From NCBI RefSeq assembly GCF_005233515.1, contig NZ_QFZZ01000004.1, forward strand, positions 382,644 to 446,643: DNA of 64,000 nucleotides, given 5' to 3'. A program made the translations under genes and the position numbers. This document shows, piece by piece, positions 1 through 9,621 of this stretch. The stretch is from Pseudomonas sp. CFBP13508 (lineage in GTDB: Bacteria > Pseudomonadota > Gammaproteobacteria > Pseudomonadales > Pseudomonadaceae). Every line of letters starts with the position of its first letter. The stretch's first letter is position 1. The notes beneath the pieces are model-generated. The model was not told the origin of the DNA. It searched no databases and saw nothing but the letters and a program-made list of their open reading frames with translations.

Positions 1-185
1 TGTTGAGCCAGGTGGTGCTCAGCCTGCAACTGCCGTTCGCCTTGTACCCGCTGATCCGCATGACCAACGATCGGCAATTGATGGGGCCGTTCGTCAATCG
101 CTGGCCCACGCGGGTGCTGGCCTGGGGGCTGTTTGTGTTGATCAGCGGGGCGAACAGTTGGTTGATACTGCAGTGGGCGGTTTGA
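1..185 (+). CDS. mntH: NRAMP-family Mn2+/divalent metal transporter, C-terminal fragment
   Basis: Only the last 60 or so residues are in the window; the gene begins before base 1 and stops with TGA at 183-185. The visible part contains the segment SQVVLSLQLPFALYPLIRMT, which resembles the penultimate membrane helix of bacterial NRAMP proteins, followed by a short loop and a final hydrophobic helix ending in ILQWAV. The family uses the proton gradient to import Mn2+ and Fe2+ across the inner membrane. The metal-binding DPGN and MPH motifs lie in the missing N-terminal part, so the call rests on the C-terminal helices alone. Another multipass transporter cannot be fully excluded. Confidence 0.7.
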   Translation, partial: LSQVVLSLQLPFALYPLIRMTNDRQLMGPFVNRWPTRVLAWGLFVLISGANSWLILQWAV

Positions 186-215
186 TCACTGTGTTGCGGT
201 GACTGGCAGGGCCTA

Positions 216-239
216 TTTGCGAGCAGGCTCGCTCCCACT
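216..239. repeat. Single REP of family A
   Basis: One reverse-oriented copy of the family A unit (reverse form TTCGCGAGCAGGCTCGCTCC...) lies just downstream of the transporter. Its partner copy is missing, so this is a REP singlet. Confidence 0.8.
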
Positions 240-318
240 GGTTGCGCGGTTGGCCGCAATTCAGATGGCCAGCCGACGAGGGGTCATCCATCAACTTGTT
301 TCGCAGCGGGCGAGCCTA

Positions 319-338
319 TACTGTATATGCACACAGTA
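319..338. promoter_or_regulatory. LexA (SOS) box
   Basis: TACTGTATATGCACACAGTA contains the CTGT-N8-ACAG core with a flanking TA on each side, a near-consensus gamma-proteobacterial LexA operator. It ends 13 bases before the ATG of the radical SAM gene at 352, so it should overlap that promoter and put the two-gene unit under SOS control. Confidence 0.85.
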
Positions 339-351
339 AAGAGCCCGCGCC

Positions 352-1572
352 ATGCAAATCATCGACAAGCTGAGCATCCTCGCCGACGCCGCCAAGTACG
401 ACGCCTCCTGCGCCAGCAGTGGTGCGCCCAAGCGCAGCTCTGAGGGCAAGAGCGGGCTCGGTTCGACGGACGGCATGGGCATTTGCCACAGCTACACGCC
501 GGACGGGCGCTGTGTGTCGTTGCTGAAAATCCTGCTGACCAACTTCTGCCTTTATGATTGCCAATATTGCGTCAACCGCCGTTCCAGCGATGTGCCGCGT
601 GCGCGCTTCACCCCGGAAGAAGTCGTGACGCTGACCATGGATTTCTACCGGCGCAACTGCGTCAGCGGCCTGTTTCTCAGCTCCGGGATCATCCGCTCGG
701 CGGACTACACCATGGAGCAACTGGTGCGCGTGGCGAAGCTGCTGCGTGAAGAGCACGAATTTCGCGGCTACATCCATCTAAAGACCATTCCGGAAGCCGA
801 TCCGGCCTTGATCGAAGAAGCCGGGCGTTATGCCGACCGCCTCAGCGTCAACATCGAACTGCCCACCGACGCCAGCCTGCAGACACTGGCGCCGGAGAAG
901 GACATCACCTCCATCAAGCAAGCGATGAACACCATCTACACCGGCGTGCAAACAGTATTGAACGAGCCGCGCTCGGCAAAGTTCGCCCCGGCCGGGCAAA
1001 GTACGCAATTGATCGTCGGTGCCGATGACACCGATGACAGCACCATCCTTCACAGCGCCCAGTCCCTGTACGGCAATTTCCGTTTGCGCCGGGTCTATTA
1101 CTCGGCATTCAGTCCGATCCCCGACAGCCCGAAAAGCGTACCGCTCGCCGCGCCACCGCTGATGCGTGAGCACCGTCTGTATCAGGCTGATTTCCTCCTG
1201 CGCAGCTACGGCTACAGCGCTGACGAATTGCTCAAAGGCCCGGGCAATCTGGCGCTCGATATCGACCCGAAGCTGGCCTGGGCGCTGGAAAATCGCGAAG
1301 TGTTCCCGCTGGACCTCAACCGTGCCGACGCAACGTTGATCGCACGCATCCCGGGCATCGGCTTGCGCACCACCGAGCGCTTGGTCGAGTTGCGCCGTCA
1401 GCGCCGCATCCGTTACGAAGACGTGGCACGGATGCGCTGTGTGCTGGCCAAGGCCAAGCCGTTCATCATCACCAGCGATTACCACCCGCAACAGGCGGAA
1501 GTCACCAGCCACATGCTCTACCAGCAATTGCGCGACCGGCCGATGCCGCGGCAGATGGGATTGTGGGGATGA
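352..1572 (+). CDS. Putative DNA modification/repair radical SAM protein
   Basis: A 406-residue protein with a radical SAM [4Fe-4S] motif C66-x3-C70-x2-C73 (FCLYDCQYC). Near the C-terminus (about 316-360) is a helix-hairpin-helix-like segment (LNRADATLIARIPGIGLRTT), which in other proteins binds DNA non-specifically. This architecture matches the TIGR03916 family, usually found beside a DUF4130 protein and described as a putative DNA repair or modification enzyme. The reaction is not known to me. The next gene overlaps its stop by ATGA, so the two are very probably one translationally coupled unit. A strong LexA box at 319-338 supports a DNA-damage role; the exact chemistry is unknown. Confidence 0.9.
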   Translation: MQIIDKLSILADAAKYDASCASSGAPKRSSEGKSGLGSTDGMGICHSYTPDGRCVSLLKILLTNFCLYDCQYCVNRRSSDVPRARFTPEEVVTLTMDFYRRNCVSGLFLSSGIIRSADYTMEQLVRVAKLLREEHEFRGYIHLKTIPEADPALIEEAGRYADRLSVNIELPTDASLQTLAPEKDITSIKQAMNTIYTGVQTVLNEPRSAKFAPAGQSTQLIVGADDTDDSTILHSAQSLYGNFRLRRVYYSAFSPIPDSPKSVPLAAPPLMREHRLYQADFLLRSYGYSADELLKGPGNLALDIDPKLAWALENREVFPLDLNRADATLIARIPGIGLRTTERLVELRRQRRIRYEDVARMRCVLAKAKPFIITSDYHPQQAEVTSHMLYQQLRDRPMPRQMGLWG

Positions 1573-2471
1573 TCAGTCTCGATTGTGACGATCTGTTCGA
1601 CACCTGGCGCCAGCAGGCGCGCTGGTTGCTCAGCCATGAAATCGACCCAAGTCTGGTGAGCTGGGCGGCGGAAGGGGTGGGCGATCTGTTTGCCAGCGAT
1701 GATCACATGCCCGAAGGGCAGGGGCCGTTTCAGGCGCGTATTCCCCGTGCGCTGCTCGCCACCCTCGAACAAGCGGCGCGCTATCGCGGCGAACAGCGCT
1801 GGAGCCTGTTGTATGAAGTGCTCTGGCGCGTCAGTCACGGCGACCGCACGGCGATGATGGCGGGCGACAAGCTCGGCAGCGAGTTGCAGCGGCGCATCAA
1901 GCAGGTCAGCCGCGAGGCCCATCATCTGCATGCATTCGTGCGTTTCATCGAGCGGCCCAAGGATCTGCCCGGCCCGCAATATGTCGCGTGGCATGAACCG
2001 GCCCATGACATTCTGCACAGCGCCAGCGAGCATTTCATCGGGCGCATGGGCCAGCATCGCTGGTTGATCGCCACACCGCGTGACGGCGTTTATTACGACG
2101 GTGAGCAATTGATTCACGAGCGGCAGTGCCCGATTGAATGGCAGCAACTGGCGCAGAACGTCGACGACCCCCACGGCGATTTGTGGTTGACCTACTACAG
2201 CCACATCTTCAACCCGGCGCGGTTGAACCCGAAGGTCATGCAAGGACATCTGCCGGTGCGGTTCTGGAAGAATCTGCCGGAGGGCGAATTAATACCGGGA
2301 TTGATCACCCAGGCGCGGATGGGCAAGCAGCAGAATGGGCAGGCGAGCGGGATTGCTGATCGGACGGGTAAACGCATTACCTCCAAAAATCAAAAGCAAA
2401 CCCTCACCCCAGCCCTCTCCCGGAGGGAGAGGGAGCCGACCGAGGTGTTCTCGCAGAATACATCGACGTGA
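1569..2471 (+). CDS. DUF4130 putative DNA repair protein
   Basis: About 300 residues of the TIGR03915/DUF4130 type. This is the partner of the radical SAM protein; the same domain is fused to UdgX uracil-DNA-binding proteins in other bacteria, but no glycosylase domain is present here. The ATG at 1569 overlaps the upstream TGA (ATGA) and is preferred over an in-frame GTG at 1563. Conserved-looking segments include AYDILHSASEHF-like and VRFWKNLPE stretches in the C-terminal half. The last 26 or so residues (from about 2391) are read out of a REP-like repeat and have repeat-derived composition (LTPALSRRERE), so the native C-terminus was probably shorter. Function is inferred from partnership and the SOS promoter, not shown. 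Confidence 0.85.
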   Translation: MISLDCDDLFDTWRQQARWLLSHEIDPSLVSWAAEGVGDLFASDDHMPEGQGPFQARIPRALLATLEQAARYRGEQRWSLLYEVLWRVSHGDRTAMMAGDKLGSELQRRIKQVSREAHHLHAFVRFIERPKDLPGPQYVAWHEPAHDILHSASEHFIGRMGQHRWLIATPRDGVYYDGEQLIHERQCPIEWQQLAQNVDDPHGDLWLTYYSHIFNPARLNPKVMQGHLPVRFWKNLPEGELIPGLITQARMGKQQNGQASGIADRTGKRITSKNQKQTLTPALSRREREPTEVFSQNTST

Positions 2472-2561
2472 ATCACCGAGTCGAACTCCGTGTTGAAAAG
2501 CACACGGATCGGCTCCCTTTCCCCCTCGCCCCCACTGGGGGAGAGGGCTGGGGTGAGGGGG
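2397..2561. repeat. Inverted pair of CCCTCACCC-type repeats (family C)
   Basis: The left arm near 2399-2434 (CCCTCACCCCAGCCCTCTCC...) and the right arm near 2518-2561 (...GAGAGGGCTGGGGTGAGGG) are reverse complements separated by about 85 bases. The left arm lies inside the 3' end of the DUF4130 reading frame. Related copies occur at 30914-31094 and 49104-49137. Confidence 0.8.
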
Positions 2562-2604
2562 AAAAGATCTCCAGCCTTACACAAAAAAAACCAACAACAA
2601 CAAT

Positions 2605-2645
2605 CAAAAAAGCCCCCCACCAATCACTCGGTGGAGGGCTTTTAA
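2605..2645 (-). terminator. Rho-independent terminator of ilvE
   Basis: Read on the minus strand, a stem of about 10 bp (AGCCCTCCACC with AGCCCCCCACC complement, one mismatch) is followed by a T-run (the A-run at 2606-2611). It starts about 20 bases past the ilvE stop. Confidence 0.85.
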
Positions 2646-2663
2646 GCATCAGCAGTCGTCAGA

Positions 2664-3683
2664 TCAAACCTTGACGATCCAGCCCGCTGGCGCTTCGATG
2701 TCGCCGGTCTGCACGCCAGTCAACTCTTTGTAGAGCTGATGGGTCACCGGGCCTACCTCGGTTTCGCTGTGGAACACATGCAGGTGATCGTTGTAGCTGA
2801 TGCCGCCAATCGGCGTGATCACCGCAGCGGTACCGCAGGCACCGGCTTCCTTGAAGTCCGACAGCTTGTCGATCAGCACGTCGCCTTCAACCACTTCCAG
2901 GCCCAGACGCGATTTGGCCAGTTCGATCAGCGACAGGCGGGTGATGCCTGGCAGGACCGATGGTGAGTTCGGGGTGACGAACTTGTTGTCGTGGGTGATC
3001 CCGAAGAAGTTGGCCGAACCGACTTCCTCGATCTTGGTGTGGGTCATCGGATCGAGGTAGATCGCGTCGGCGAAGTTGGCTTTCTTGGCTTTCGAGCCCG
3101 GCATCAGGCTGGCGGCGTAGTTGCCACCGACCTTGGCCGCACCGGTGCCTTGTGGGGCCGCGCGGTCGTAGCTGGAGATCTGGAAGTTGTGCGGGGTCAG
3201 GCCGCCCTTGAAGTAGGCGCCGACCGGGATGCAGAAGATCGAAAAGATGAACTCGGGCGCGGTGCGTACGCCGATGTTGTCACCGACGCCGATCACGAAC
3301 GGGCGCAGGTACAGCGCGCCGCCGGTGCCGTACGGCGGGATGAAACGCTCGTTGGCGCGAACCACGGCTTTGCAGGCTTCGATGAACTGCTCGGTGTCGA
3401 CCGTCGGCATCAGCAGGCGCGCGCAGCTGCGTTGCATGCGCAGGGCGTTCTGGTCCGGGCGGAACAGGTTGATCGAGCCGTCCTTGCAGCGATAGGCCTT
3501 CATGCCTTCGAAGCACTGCTGACCGTAGTGAAGGGCAGTGGAGCCTTCGCTGATGTGCAGGACGTTATCTTCGGTCAGGGTGCCTTTGTCCCACTCGCCA
3601 TCGCGAAAGTACGACAGATAGCGCTTGTCGGTCTTGATGTAGTCAAAACCCAGCTTGTCCCAATTGATGCTTTCGTTACCCAT
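2664..3683 (-). CDS. ilvE: Branched-chain amino acid aminotransferase
   Basis: A 339-residue PLP-dependent fold-IV transaminase that interconverts leucine, isoleucine and valine with their 2-oxo acids, using glutamate/2-oxoglutarate. Length and motifs fit the longer class II BCAT subfamily: TALHYGQQCFEGMKAY near the N-terminus and GAAKVGGNYAAS around the PLP-binding lysine. The ATG at 3683 (MGNESINWDKLGF) is chosen because it follows AGAGGG at good spacing; an upstream in-frame ATG would add 24 unlikely residues. It is followed by its own terminator. It sits beside the bkd operon, which degrades the same 2-oxo acids, but a REP pair separates them and no shared transcript is implied. Confidence 0.95.
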   Translation of the reverse strand: MGNESINWDKLGFDYIKTDKRYLSYFRDGEWDKGTLTEDNVLHISEGSTALHYGQQCFEGMKAYRCKDGSINLFRPDQNALRMQRSCARLLMPTVDTEQFIEACKAVVRANERFIPPYGTGGALYLRPFVIGVGDNIGVRTAPEFIFSIFCIPVGAYFKGGLTPHNFQISSYDRAAPQGTGAAKVGGNYAASLMPGSKAKKANFADAIYLDPMTHTKIEEVGSANFFGITHDNKFVTPNSPSVLPGITRLSLIELAKSRLGLEVVEGDVLIDKLSDFKEAGACGTAAVITPIGGISYNDHLHVFHSETEVGPVTHQLYKELTGVQTGDIEAPAGWIVKV

Positions 3684-3828
3684 GACACCCTCTATCACTG
3701 AACAACCGCCGAAACGGTTCAAGGCTTCTGACGTTTTTTTGGATGGGCACAACAATACTTCATTCTTGAGCGGTTTCGCAGCCCGGACTATCTGATGACA
3801 CTCAGATAAATAGTGTTGCCCTCAAGAA

Positions 3829-3893
3829 TTCGCGAGCAGGCTCGCTCCCACAGGGGAATGCATTGCAAGTGTGGGAGCGAGCCTGCTCGCGAA
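3829..3893. repeat. REP family A pair in reversed order
   Basis: A reverse copy (3829-3852) is followed by a forward copy (3870-3893) with only 17 bases between. Most other pairs in the window run forward then reverse with about 40 bases between, so this one has the opposite arrangement. Confidence 0.85.
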
Positions 3894-3898
3894 GGGGC

Positions 3899-5272
3899 CT
3901 ACAGATGCAGCGCATGCCCCAGTGCCCGCAACGCCGCTTCCTGCACCGCTTCGCCCAAGGTCGGGTGGGCATGAATGGTGCCGCCGATGTCTTCCAGGCG
4001 CGCGCCCATCTCCAGGCTCTGCGCGAATGCCGTCGACAATTCGGAAACCCCGACTCCCACCGCTTGCCAGCCGACAATCAGATGATTGTCGCGACGTGCG
4101 ACCACGCGGACGAAGCCGCTTTTCGATTCCAGGGTCATCGCCCGGCCGTTGGCGGCGAACGGGAAGCTGGAAACGATGCAGTCCAGCCCGGCAGCCTTGG
4201 CCTCGTCCGGAGTTTTGCCGACCACCACCAGTTCCGGGTCGGTAAAGCACACGGCGGCGATGGCGGTCGGGTTGAATTCGCGGCGCTTGCCGCTGATCAG
4301 CTCGGCAACCATTTCGCCCTGGGCCATGGCGCGGTGGGCCAGCATCGGTTCGCCGCTCACGTCGCCAATGGCGTAGACGTTGCGCATGCTGGTCTGGCAA
4401 CCGCTGTCGATCTTGATCGCCGAACCGTTCATGTCCAGATTCAAAGCTTCGAGGTTGAAGCCCTGCGTATTGGGTTTGCGTCCGACCGCGACCAGTACCT
4501 GATCGGTTTCCAGATTGAGGGTTTCGCCTTCGGGATCGCGCACCTGCAACGTGCCGTCGAAGCCCAGCACGCTGTGCTTGAGGTACAGCTTCACGCCCAA
4601 TTGCTTCAGCGCCTCATGCACCGGTTGCGTCAGCTCCGCGTCGTAAGCCGGCAGAATCCGGTCCTGCGCCTCGACCACGCTGACTTCGGCACCGAGCTTG
4701 CGATAGGCAATGCCCAGCTCCAGGCCGATGTAACCACCGCCGACCACCACCAGACGCTTCGGCACAGCCGTCGGCGCCAGCGCTTCGGTGGAGGAGATGA
4801 TCGGCCCGCCAATCGGCAGGATCGGCAGGTTGACGCTGGTCGAACCGGTGGCCAGCACCAGATGTTCGCACTGGATACGCGTATCGCCGACTTCCACGGT
4901 TTTGCCGTCGATGATTTTCGCCCAGCCATTGATGACCTGAATCTTGTTTTTCTTCAACAGCGCGGCGACGCCAGTGGTCAGGCGATCAACGATGCCGTCC
5001 TTCCACTCGACGCTTTTGCTGATATCCAGGGTCGGCGCGGCAACGCTGATGCCCAACGCCGAATGCTGGCTGTGATGCTGCGTCTGATGAAACTGCTCAG
5101 CCACATGAATCAACGCTTTCGACGGAATGCAGCCGATATTCAGGCAGGTACCGCCCAACGATTGGCTTTCGACCAGGATGGTCGGGATGCCCAATTGCCC
5201 GGCGCGGATCGCGGTGACGTAACCGCCGGGGCCGCCGCCGATGATCAGCAGGGTGGTGTTCAAAGTCTGCAT
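3899..5272 (-). CDS. lpdV: Dihydrolipoyl dehydrogenase, E3 of the branched-chain 2-oxo acid dehydrogenase
   Basis: 457 residues. It reoxidises the dihydrolipoyl groups of the E2 subunit and passes electrons to NAD+. The N-terminus carries the FAD motif GGGPGG (12-17) and the redox-active disulfide C43-x4-C48 ([13 protein letters not shown]). The second nucleotide-binding motif ([13 protein letters not shown]) binds NAD, and the C-terminus has the active-site HAHPTLGEA. The ATG at 5272 lies 4 bases after the bkdB stop, which makes it the last gene of the bkdA1-A2-B-lpdV operon. An earlier in-frame ATG would overlap bkdB and is disfavoured. The operon position distinguishes it from the pyruvate/2-oxoglutarate complex E3. 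Confidence 0.95.
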   Translation of the reverse strand: MQTLNTTLLIIGGGPGGYVTAIRAGQLGIPTILVESQSLGGTCLNIGCIPSKALIHVAEQFHQTQHHSQHSALGISVAAPTLDISKSVEWKDGIVDRLTTGVAALLKKNKIQVINGWAKIIDGKTVEVGDTRIQCEHLVLATGSTSVNLPILPIGGPIISSTEALAPTAVPKRLVVVGGGYIGLELGIAYRKLGAEVSVVEAQDRILPAYDAELTQPVHEALKQLGVKLYLKHSVLGFDGTLQVRDPEGETLNLETDQVLVAVGRKPNTQGFNLEALNLDMNGSAIKIDSGCQTSMRNVYAIGDVSGEPMLAHRAMAQGEMVAELISGKRREFNPTAIAAVCFTDPELVVVGKTPDEAKAAGLDCIVSSFPFAANGRAMTLESKSGFVRVVARRDNHLIVGWQAVGVGVSELSTAFAQSLEMGARLEDIGGTIHAHPTLGEAVQEAALRALGHALHL

Positions 5273-5276
5273 TCCA

Positions 5277-6551
5277 TTACTCCACAAACAAGGTAGCGGG
5301 TTGTTCGAGCAAGCCACGAATGGCCTGGATGAAAAGCGCCGCGTCCATGCCGTCGACCACGCGGTGATCGAAGGAGCTGGAGAGGTTCATCATCTTGCGG
5401 ATCACCACTTGGCCTTTGACGACCATCGGCCGTTCGACGATTTTGTTCACGCCGACAATGGCCACTTCCGGCAGATTGAGCACCGGCGTGCTGACAATGC
5501 CGCCCAGCGCACCAAGGCTGGTCAGGGTGATGGTCGAGCCGGACAGCTCATCGCGGCTGGCCTTGCCATTGCGCGCGGCGTTGGCCAAACGCGAAATTTC
5601 CGCGGCGCTGTCCCACAGGCTGCGGGCTTCGGCGTGCCGCACCACCGGCACCATCAGGCCGACATCGCTTTGCGTGGCGACGCCGACATGCACCGCGCCG
5701 AGGCGGGTGATGACTTGCGCTTCGTCGTCGTAACGGGCGTTCATCTGCGGGAAGTCGCGCAGAGCGACGACCAGCGCGCGAACAAGGAACGGCAACAAGG
5801 TCAACTTGCCTCGGCTGGCACCGTGCTTTTCATTCAGGTGCGCACGCAGTTCTTCAATCGCGGTGACATCGATTTCCTCGACGTAGCTGAAATGCGCGGC
5901 ACGCTGAGTAGCATCCTGCATGCGCTGGGCGATCTTGCGGCGCATGCCGATCACTTGAATCTGTTCTTCGTCGTTGCGTTGAGCGTAAGCGGCAGCGGCC
6001 GGCGCCGAAGCGTTCGACTGACCTTGCGCCACATAGGCTTCAAGGTCTTCGTGCAACACACGACCGGCCGGGCCGCTGCCGCGCACCAGACGCAATTGAA
6101 TACCGAGATCCAGTGCATGTTTGCGCACGGCCGGCGAGGCGAGCGGGCGTTCATCCGCTTCGCGAGCAACCATCGGGCCTTGGCAAACGGCAGCTGGACG
6201 TGGTGCGGCGGTTGCAGCGGGTTTGCTCTCGACAGCGGCTTCAACTTTCGGCGCAACCGGTGCTTCTTTGACGGGCACGGGCGCGGCGGACTCTTTAAGG
6301 TTGCCAGCCCCTTCGACTTCGATGCTGATCAGCACACTGCCGACCGCCATCACTTCACCCGGCTGACCACCAAGGGCAATCACCTTGCCATTCACCGGCG
6401 ACGGAATATCGACCATCGCCTTGTCTGTCATCACGTCCGCCAGCACCTGATCTTCAACCACCAGATCGCCCACTTTGACGTGCCACTGCGACAGCTCTAC
6501 TTCTGCGATGCCTTCGCCGATGTCCGGCATCTTGATAACGTGCGTGCCCAT
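5277..6551 (-). CDS. bkdB: E2 dihydrolipoyl acyltransferase of the branched-chain 2-oxo acid dehydrogenase
   Basis: A 424-residue E2 core enzyme that transfers the acyl group from E1 to CoA. An N-terminal lipoyl domain has the lipoylated lysine K44 in the TDKA motif. A linker rich in Pro, Ala and Val (about 85-120) and a peripheral subunit-binding domain follow (about 135-175; [14 protein letters not shown]...GRVLHEDL). The C-terminal catalytic domain ends with [11 protein letters not shown], holding the catalytic His and Asp. It is separated from bkdA2 by a few bases and from lpdV by 4, consistent with one polycistronic message. Confidence 0.96.
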   Translation of the reverse strand: MGTHVIKMPDIGEGIAEVELSQWHVKVGDLVVEDQVLADVMTDKAMVDIPSPVNGKVIALGGQPGEVMAVGSVLISIEVEGAGNLKESAAPVPVKEAPVAPKVEAAVESKPAATAAPRPAAVCQGPMVAREADERPLASPAVRKHALDLGIQLRLVRGSGPAGRVLHEDLEAYVAQGQSNASAPAAAAYAQRNDEEQIQVIGMRRKIAQRMQDATQRAAHFSYVEEIDVTAIEELRAHLNEKHGASRGKLTLLPFLVRALVVALRDFPQMNARYDDEAQVITRLGAVHVGVATQSDVGLMVPVVRHAEARSLWDSAAEISRLANAARNGKASRDELSGSTITLTSLGALGGIVSTPVLNLPEVAIVGVNKIVERPMVVKGQVVIRKMMNLSSSFDHRVVDGMDAALFIQAIRGLLEQPATLFVE

Positions 6552-7610
6552 TCAGACCTCCATGACCCGTTTCAACGCTGCGCCCACTCGGGACGGCCCT
6601 GGGAAATACGCCCACTCCTGCGCGTGCGGGTAGGGAGTGTCCCAACCGGTGACGCGTTCGATCGGCGCTTCCAGGTGATGGAAGCAATGCTCTTGCACCA
6701 GCGACACCAGCTCGGCGCCGAAACCGCAGGTGCGGGTGGCTTCGTGAACCACCACGCAGCGGCCGGTTTTCTTCACCGACTTGACGATGGTGTCCAGGTC
6801 CAGCGGCCACAGGCTGCGCAGGTCGATGACTTCGGCATCGACGCCGGATTCTTCGGCAGCGACTTGCGAGACGTATACGGTGGTGCCGTAGGTCAGCACG
6901 GTCACGTCCTTGCCCGGGCGAGTAATCGCGGCAACGTCCAGCGGCACGGTGTAGTAACCGTCCGGCACTTGGGCTTGCGGGTGTTTCGACCACGGGGTTA
7001 CCGGGCGGTCGTGATGGCCATCGAACGGGCCGTTGTACAGGCGTTTTGGCTCAAGGAAGATCACCGGGTCATCGTTTTCGATGGAGGCGATCAGCAGGCC
7101 TTTGGCGTCGTACGGGTTGGACGGCATCACCGTGCGCAGACCGCAGACCTGAGTGAACATCGCCTCGATGCTCTGGCTGTGGGTCTGGCCGCCGTAGATG
7201 CCACCGCCGCATGGCATGCGCAGGGTCATCGGTGCGGTGAACTCGCCGGCCGAGCGATAACGCAGACGCGCTGCTTCGGAAATGATCTGGTCGGAGGCGG
7301 GGTAGACGTAGTCGGCGAACTGGATTTCGGCGACCGGACGCAAACCGTAGGCGCCCATGCCGACGGCGACGCCGACGATGCCGCTTTCCGAAATCGGTGC
7401 GTCGAACACCCGCGAGGTGCCGTACTTGGTCTGCAGGCCTTCGGTGCAGCGGAACACACCGCCGAAGTAACCGACGTCCTGGCCGAAGACGACGACATTG
7501 TCATCACGCTCAAGCATCACATCCATGGCCGAGCGCAGGGCCTGGATCATGGTCATGGTGGTCGTGGTCATGGCGGTTTCCAACTGAATATTGTTGTTGT
7601 GATCGTTCAT
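6552..7610 (-). CDS. bkdA2: E1 beta subunit of the branched-chain 2-oxo acid dehydrogenase
   Basis: 352 residues. With BkdA1 it forms the thiamine-diphosphate-dependent E1 that decarboxylates the 2-oxo acids of valine, leucine and isoleucine. The sequence (GQDVGYFGGVFRCTEGLQ, MPCGGGIYGGQTHSQ, VIDLRSLWPLD) is close to the P. putida BkdA2 sequence as I know it. The N-terminus carries an unusual Asn- and Thr-rich stretch (MNDHNNN...TTTTMTM) before the conserved fold. The start lies one base after the bkdA1 stop, so translation is probably coupled. Confidence 0.96.
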   Translation of the reverse strand: MNDHNNNIQLETAMTTTTMTMIQALRSAMDVMLERDDNVVVFGQDVGYFGGVFRCTEGLQTKYGTSRVFDAPISESGIVGVAVGMGAYGLRPVAEIQFADYVYPASDQIISEAARLRYRSAGEFTAPMTLRMPCGGGIYGGQTHSQSIEAMFTQVCGLRTVMPSNPYDAKGLLIASIENDDPVIFLEPKRLYNGPFDGHHDRPVTPWSKHPQAQVPDGYYTVPLDVAAITRPGKDVTVLTYGTTVYVSQVAAEESGVDAEVIDLRSLWPLDLDTIVKSVKKTGRCVVVHEATRTCGFGAELVSLVQEHCFHHLEAPIERVTGWDTPYPHAQEWAYFPGPSRVGAALKRVMEV

Positions 7611-7611
7611 G

Positions 7612-8892
<1,281 letters not shown>

Positions 8893-8945
8893 TCATTCCG
8901 GGATGAGGAAATCTTGTCCTACAACAATCATAGGCGTGGCCAAGA

Positions 8946-9001
8946 AGAATATTTCTCTGTGTTTCGTTGCGCTGGCGACCATTTGCAGATAGAAATTCTG
9001 C
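8946..9001. promoter_or_regulatory. Candidate BkdR binding sites
   Basis: The bkdA1-bkdR intergenic region contains two dyads: AGAA-TAT-TTCT at 8946-8956 and GCAGA-N7-TCTGC at 8985-9001. Lrp-family regulators bind degenerate 15-17 base dyads, often in phased series, so these are reasonable candidate operators. Binding is inferred. Confidence 0.4.
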
Positions 9002-9031
9002 ATAAACATAAAAAACAGGTGGTTTTGTCTC

Positions 9032-9520
9032 ATGCGCAAACTGGACCGTACCGACATCGGCATTCTCAACAGCCTTCAGGAGAACGCGCGCATCACCAAC
9101 GCCGACCTCGCTCGCTCGGTGAACCTGTCGCCGACGCCGTGCTTCAACCGGGTCAAGGCCATGGAAGAATTGGGCTTGATTCGCGAGCAGGTCACGCTGT
9201 TGGATGCCGATCTGCTGGGGCTGCACGTGAATGTGTTCATTCACGTCAGCCTGGAAAAGCAGGTAGAGGAAGCGTTGCAGCATTTCGAGGAAGCGATTTC
9301 TGATCGGCCTGAGGTGATGGAGTGCTATCTGATGGCGGGTGATCCGGATTATCTGATTCGCGTGCTGGTGCCGAGCATCCAGTCGCTGGAACGCTTCATG
9401 ATGGATTTTCTGACCAAGGTGCCGGGGGTGGCGAACATTCGCTCCAGCTTTGCGCTCAAGCAGGTGCGCTACAAGACTGCGTTGCCGCTACCTGCGAACG
9501 GTTTGACGTTGGGCGCGTGA
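9032..9520 (+). CDS. bkdR: Lrp/AsnC-family activator of the bkd operon
   Basis: 162 residues. The N-terminal winged helix-turn-helix (about 1-60: [34 protein letters not shown]) and the C-terminal RAM/AsnC ligand-binding domain (about 70-150, with [13 protein letters not shown]) are both complete. In Pseudomonas putida the orthologous BkdR binds branched-chain amino acids and activates the divergent bkd operon. The divergent arrangement here is the same. CAGGTGG lies a short distance upstream of the ATG. Confidence 0.95.
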   Translation: MRKLDRTDIGILNSLQENARITNADLARSVNLSPTPCFNRVKAMEELGLIREQVTLLDADLLGLHVNVFIHVSLEKQVEEALQHFEEAISDRPEVMECYLMAGDPDYLIRVLVPSIQSLERFMMDFLTKVPGVANIRSSFALKQVRYKTALPLPANGLTLGA

Positions 9521-9620
9521 AGATCAAAAGATCGCAGCCTGCGGCAGCTCCTACAGTTGCACCGCATTCCAAATGTAGGAGCTGCCGAAGGCTCGGGCCG
9601 CGATCGGACGATCTTTTGAC
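9521..9620. repeat. REPIN of family B
   Basis: Inverted pair built on GATCGCAGCCT...GGCAGCTCCTAC and its complement, sited just after bkdR. It belongs to the family found beside the RAYT gene at 62.5 kb. Confidence 0.85.
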
Positions 9621-9621
9621 G

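Noticed and set aside
3863..5296. Long plus-strand open frames opposite lpdV and the bkd genes (up to 844 codons at 5241-7775)
   Set aside because: They are mirror frames of high-GC coding sequence. The minus-strand proteins have complete motifs and the plus-strand products are low-complexity His/Arg/Asp-rich without any family.
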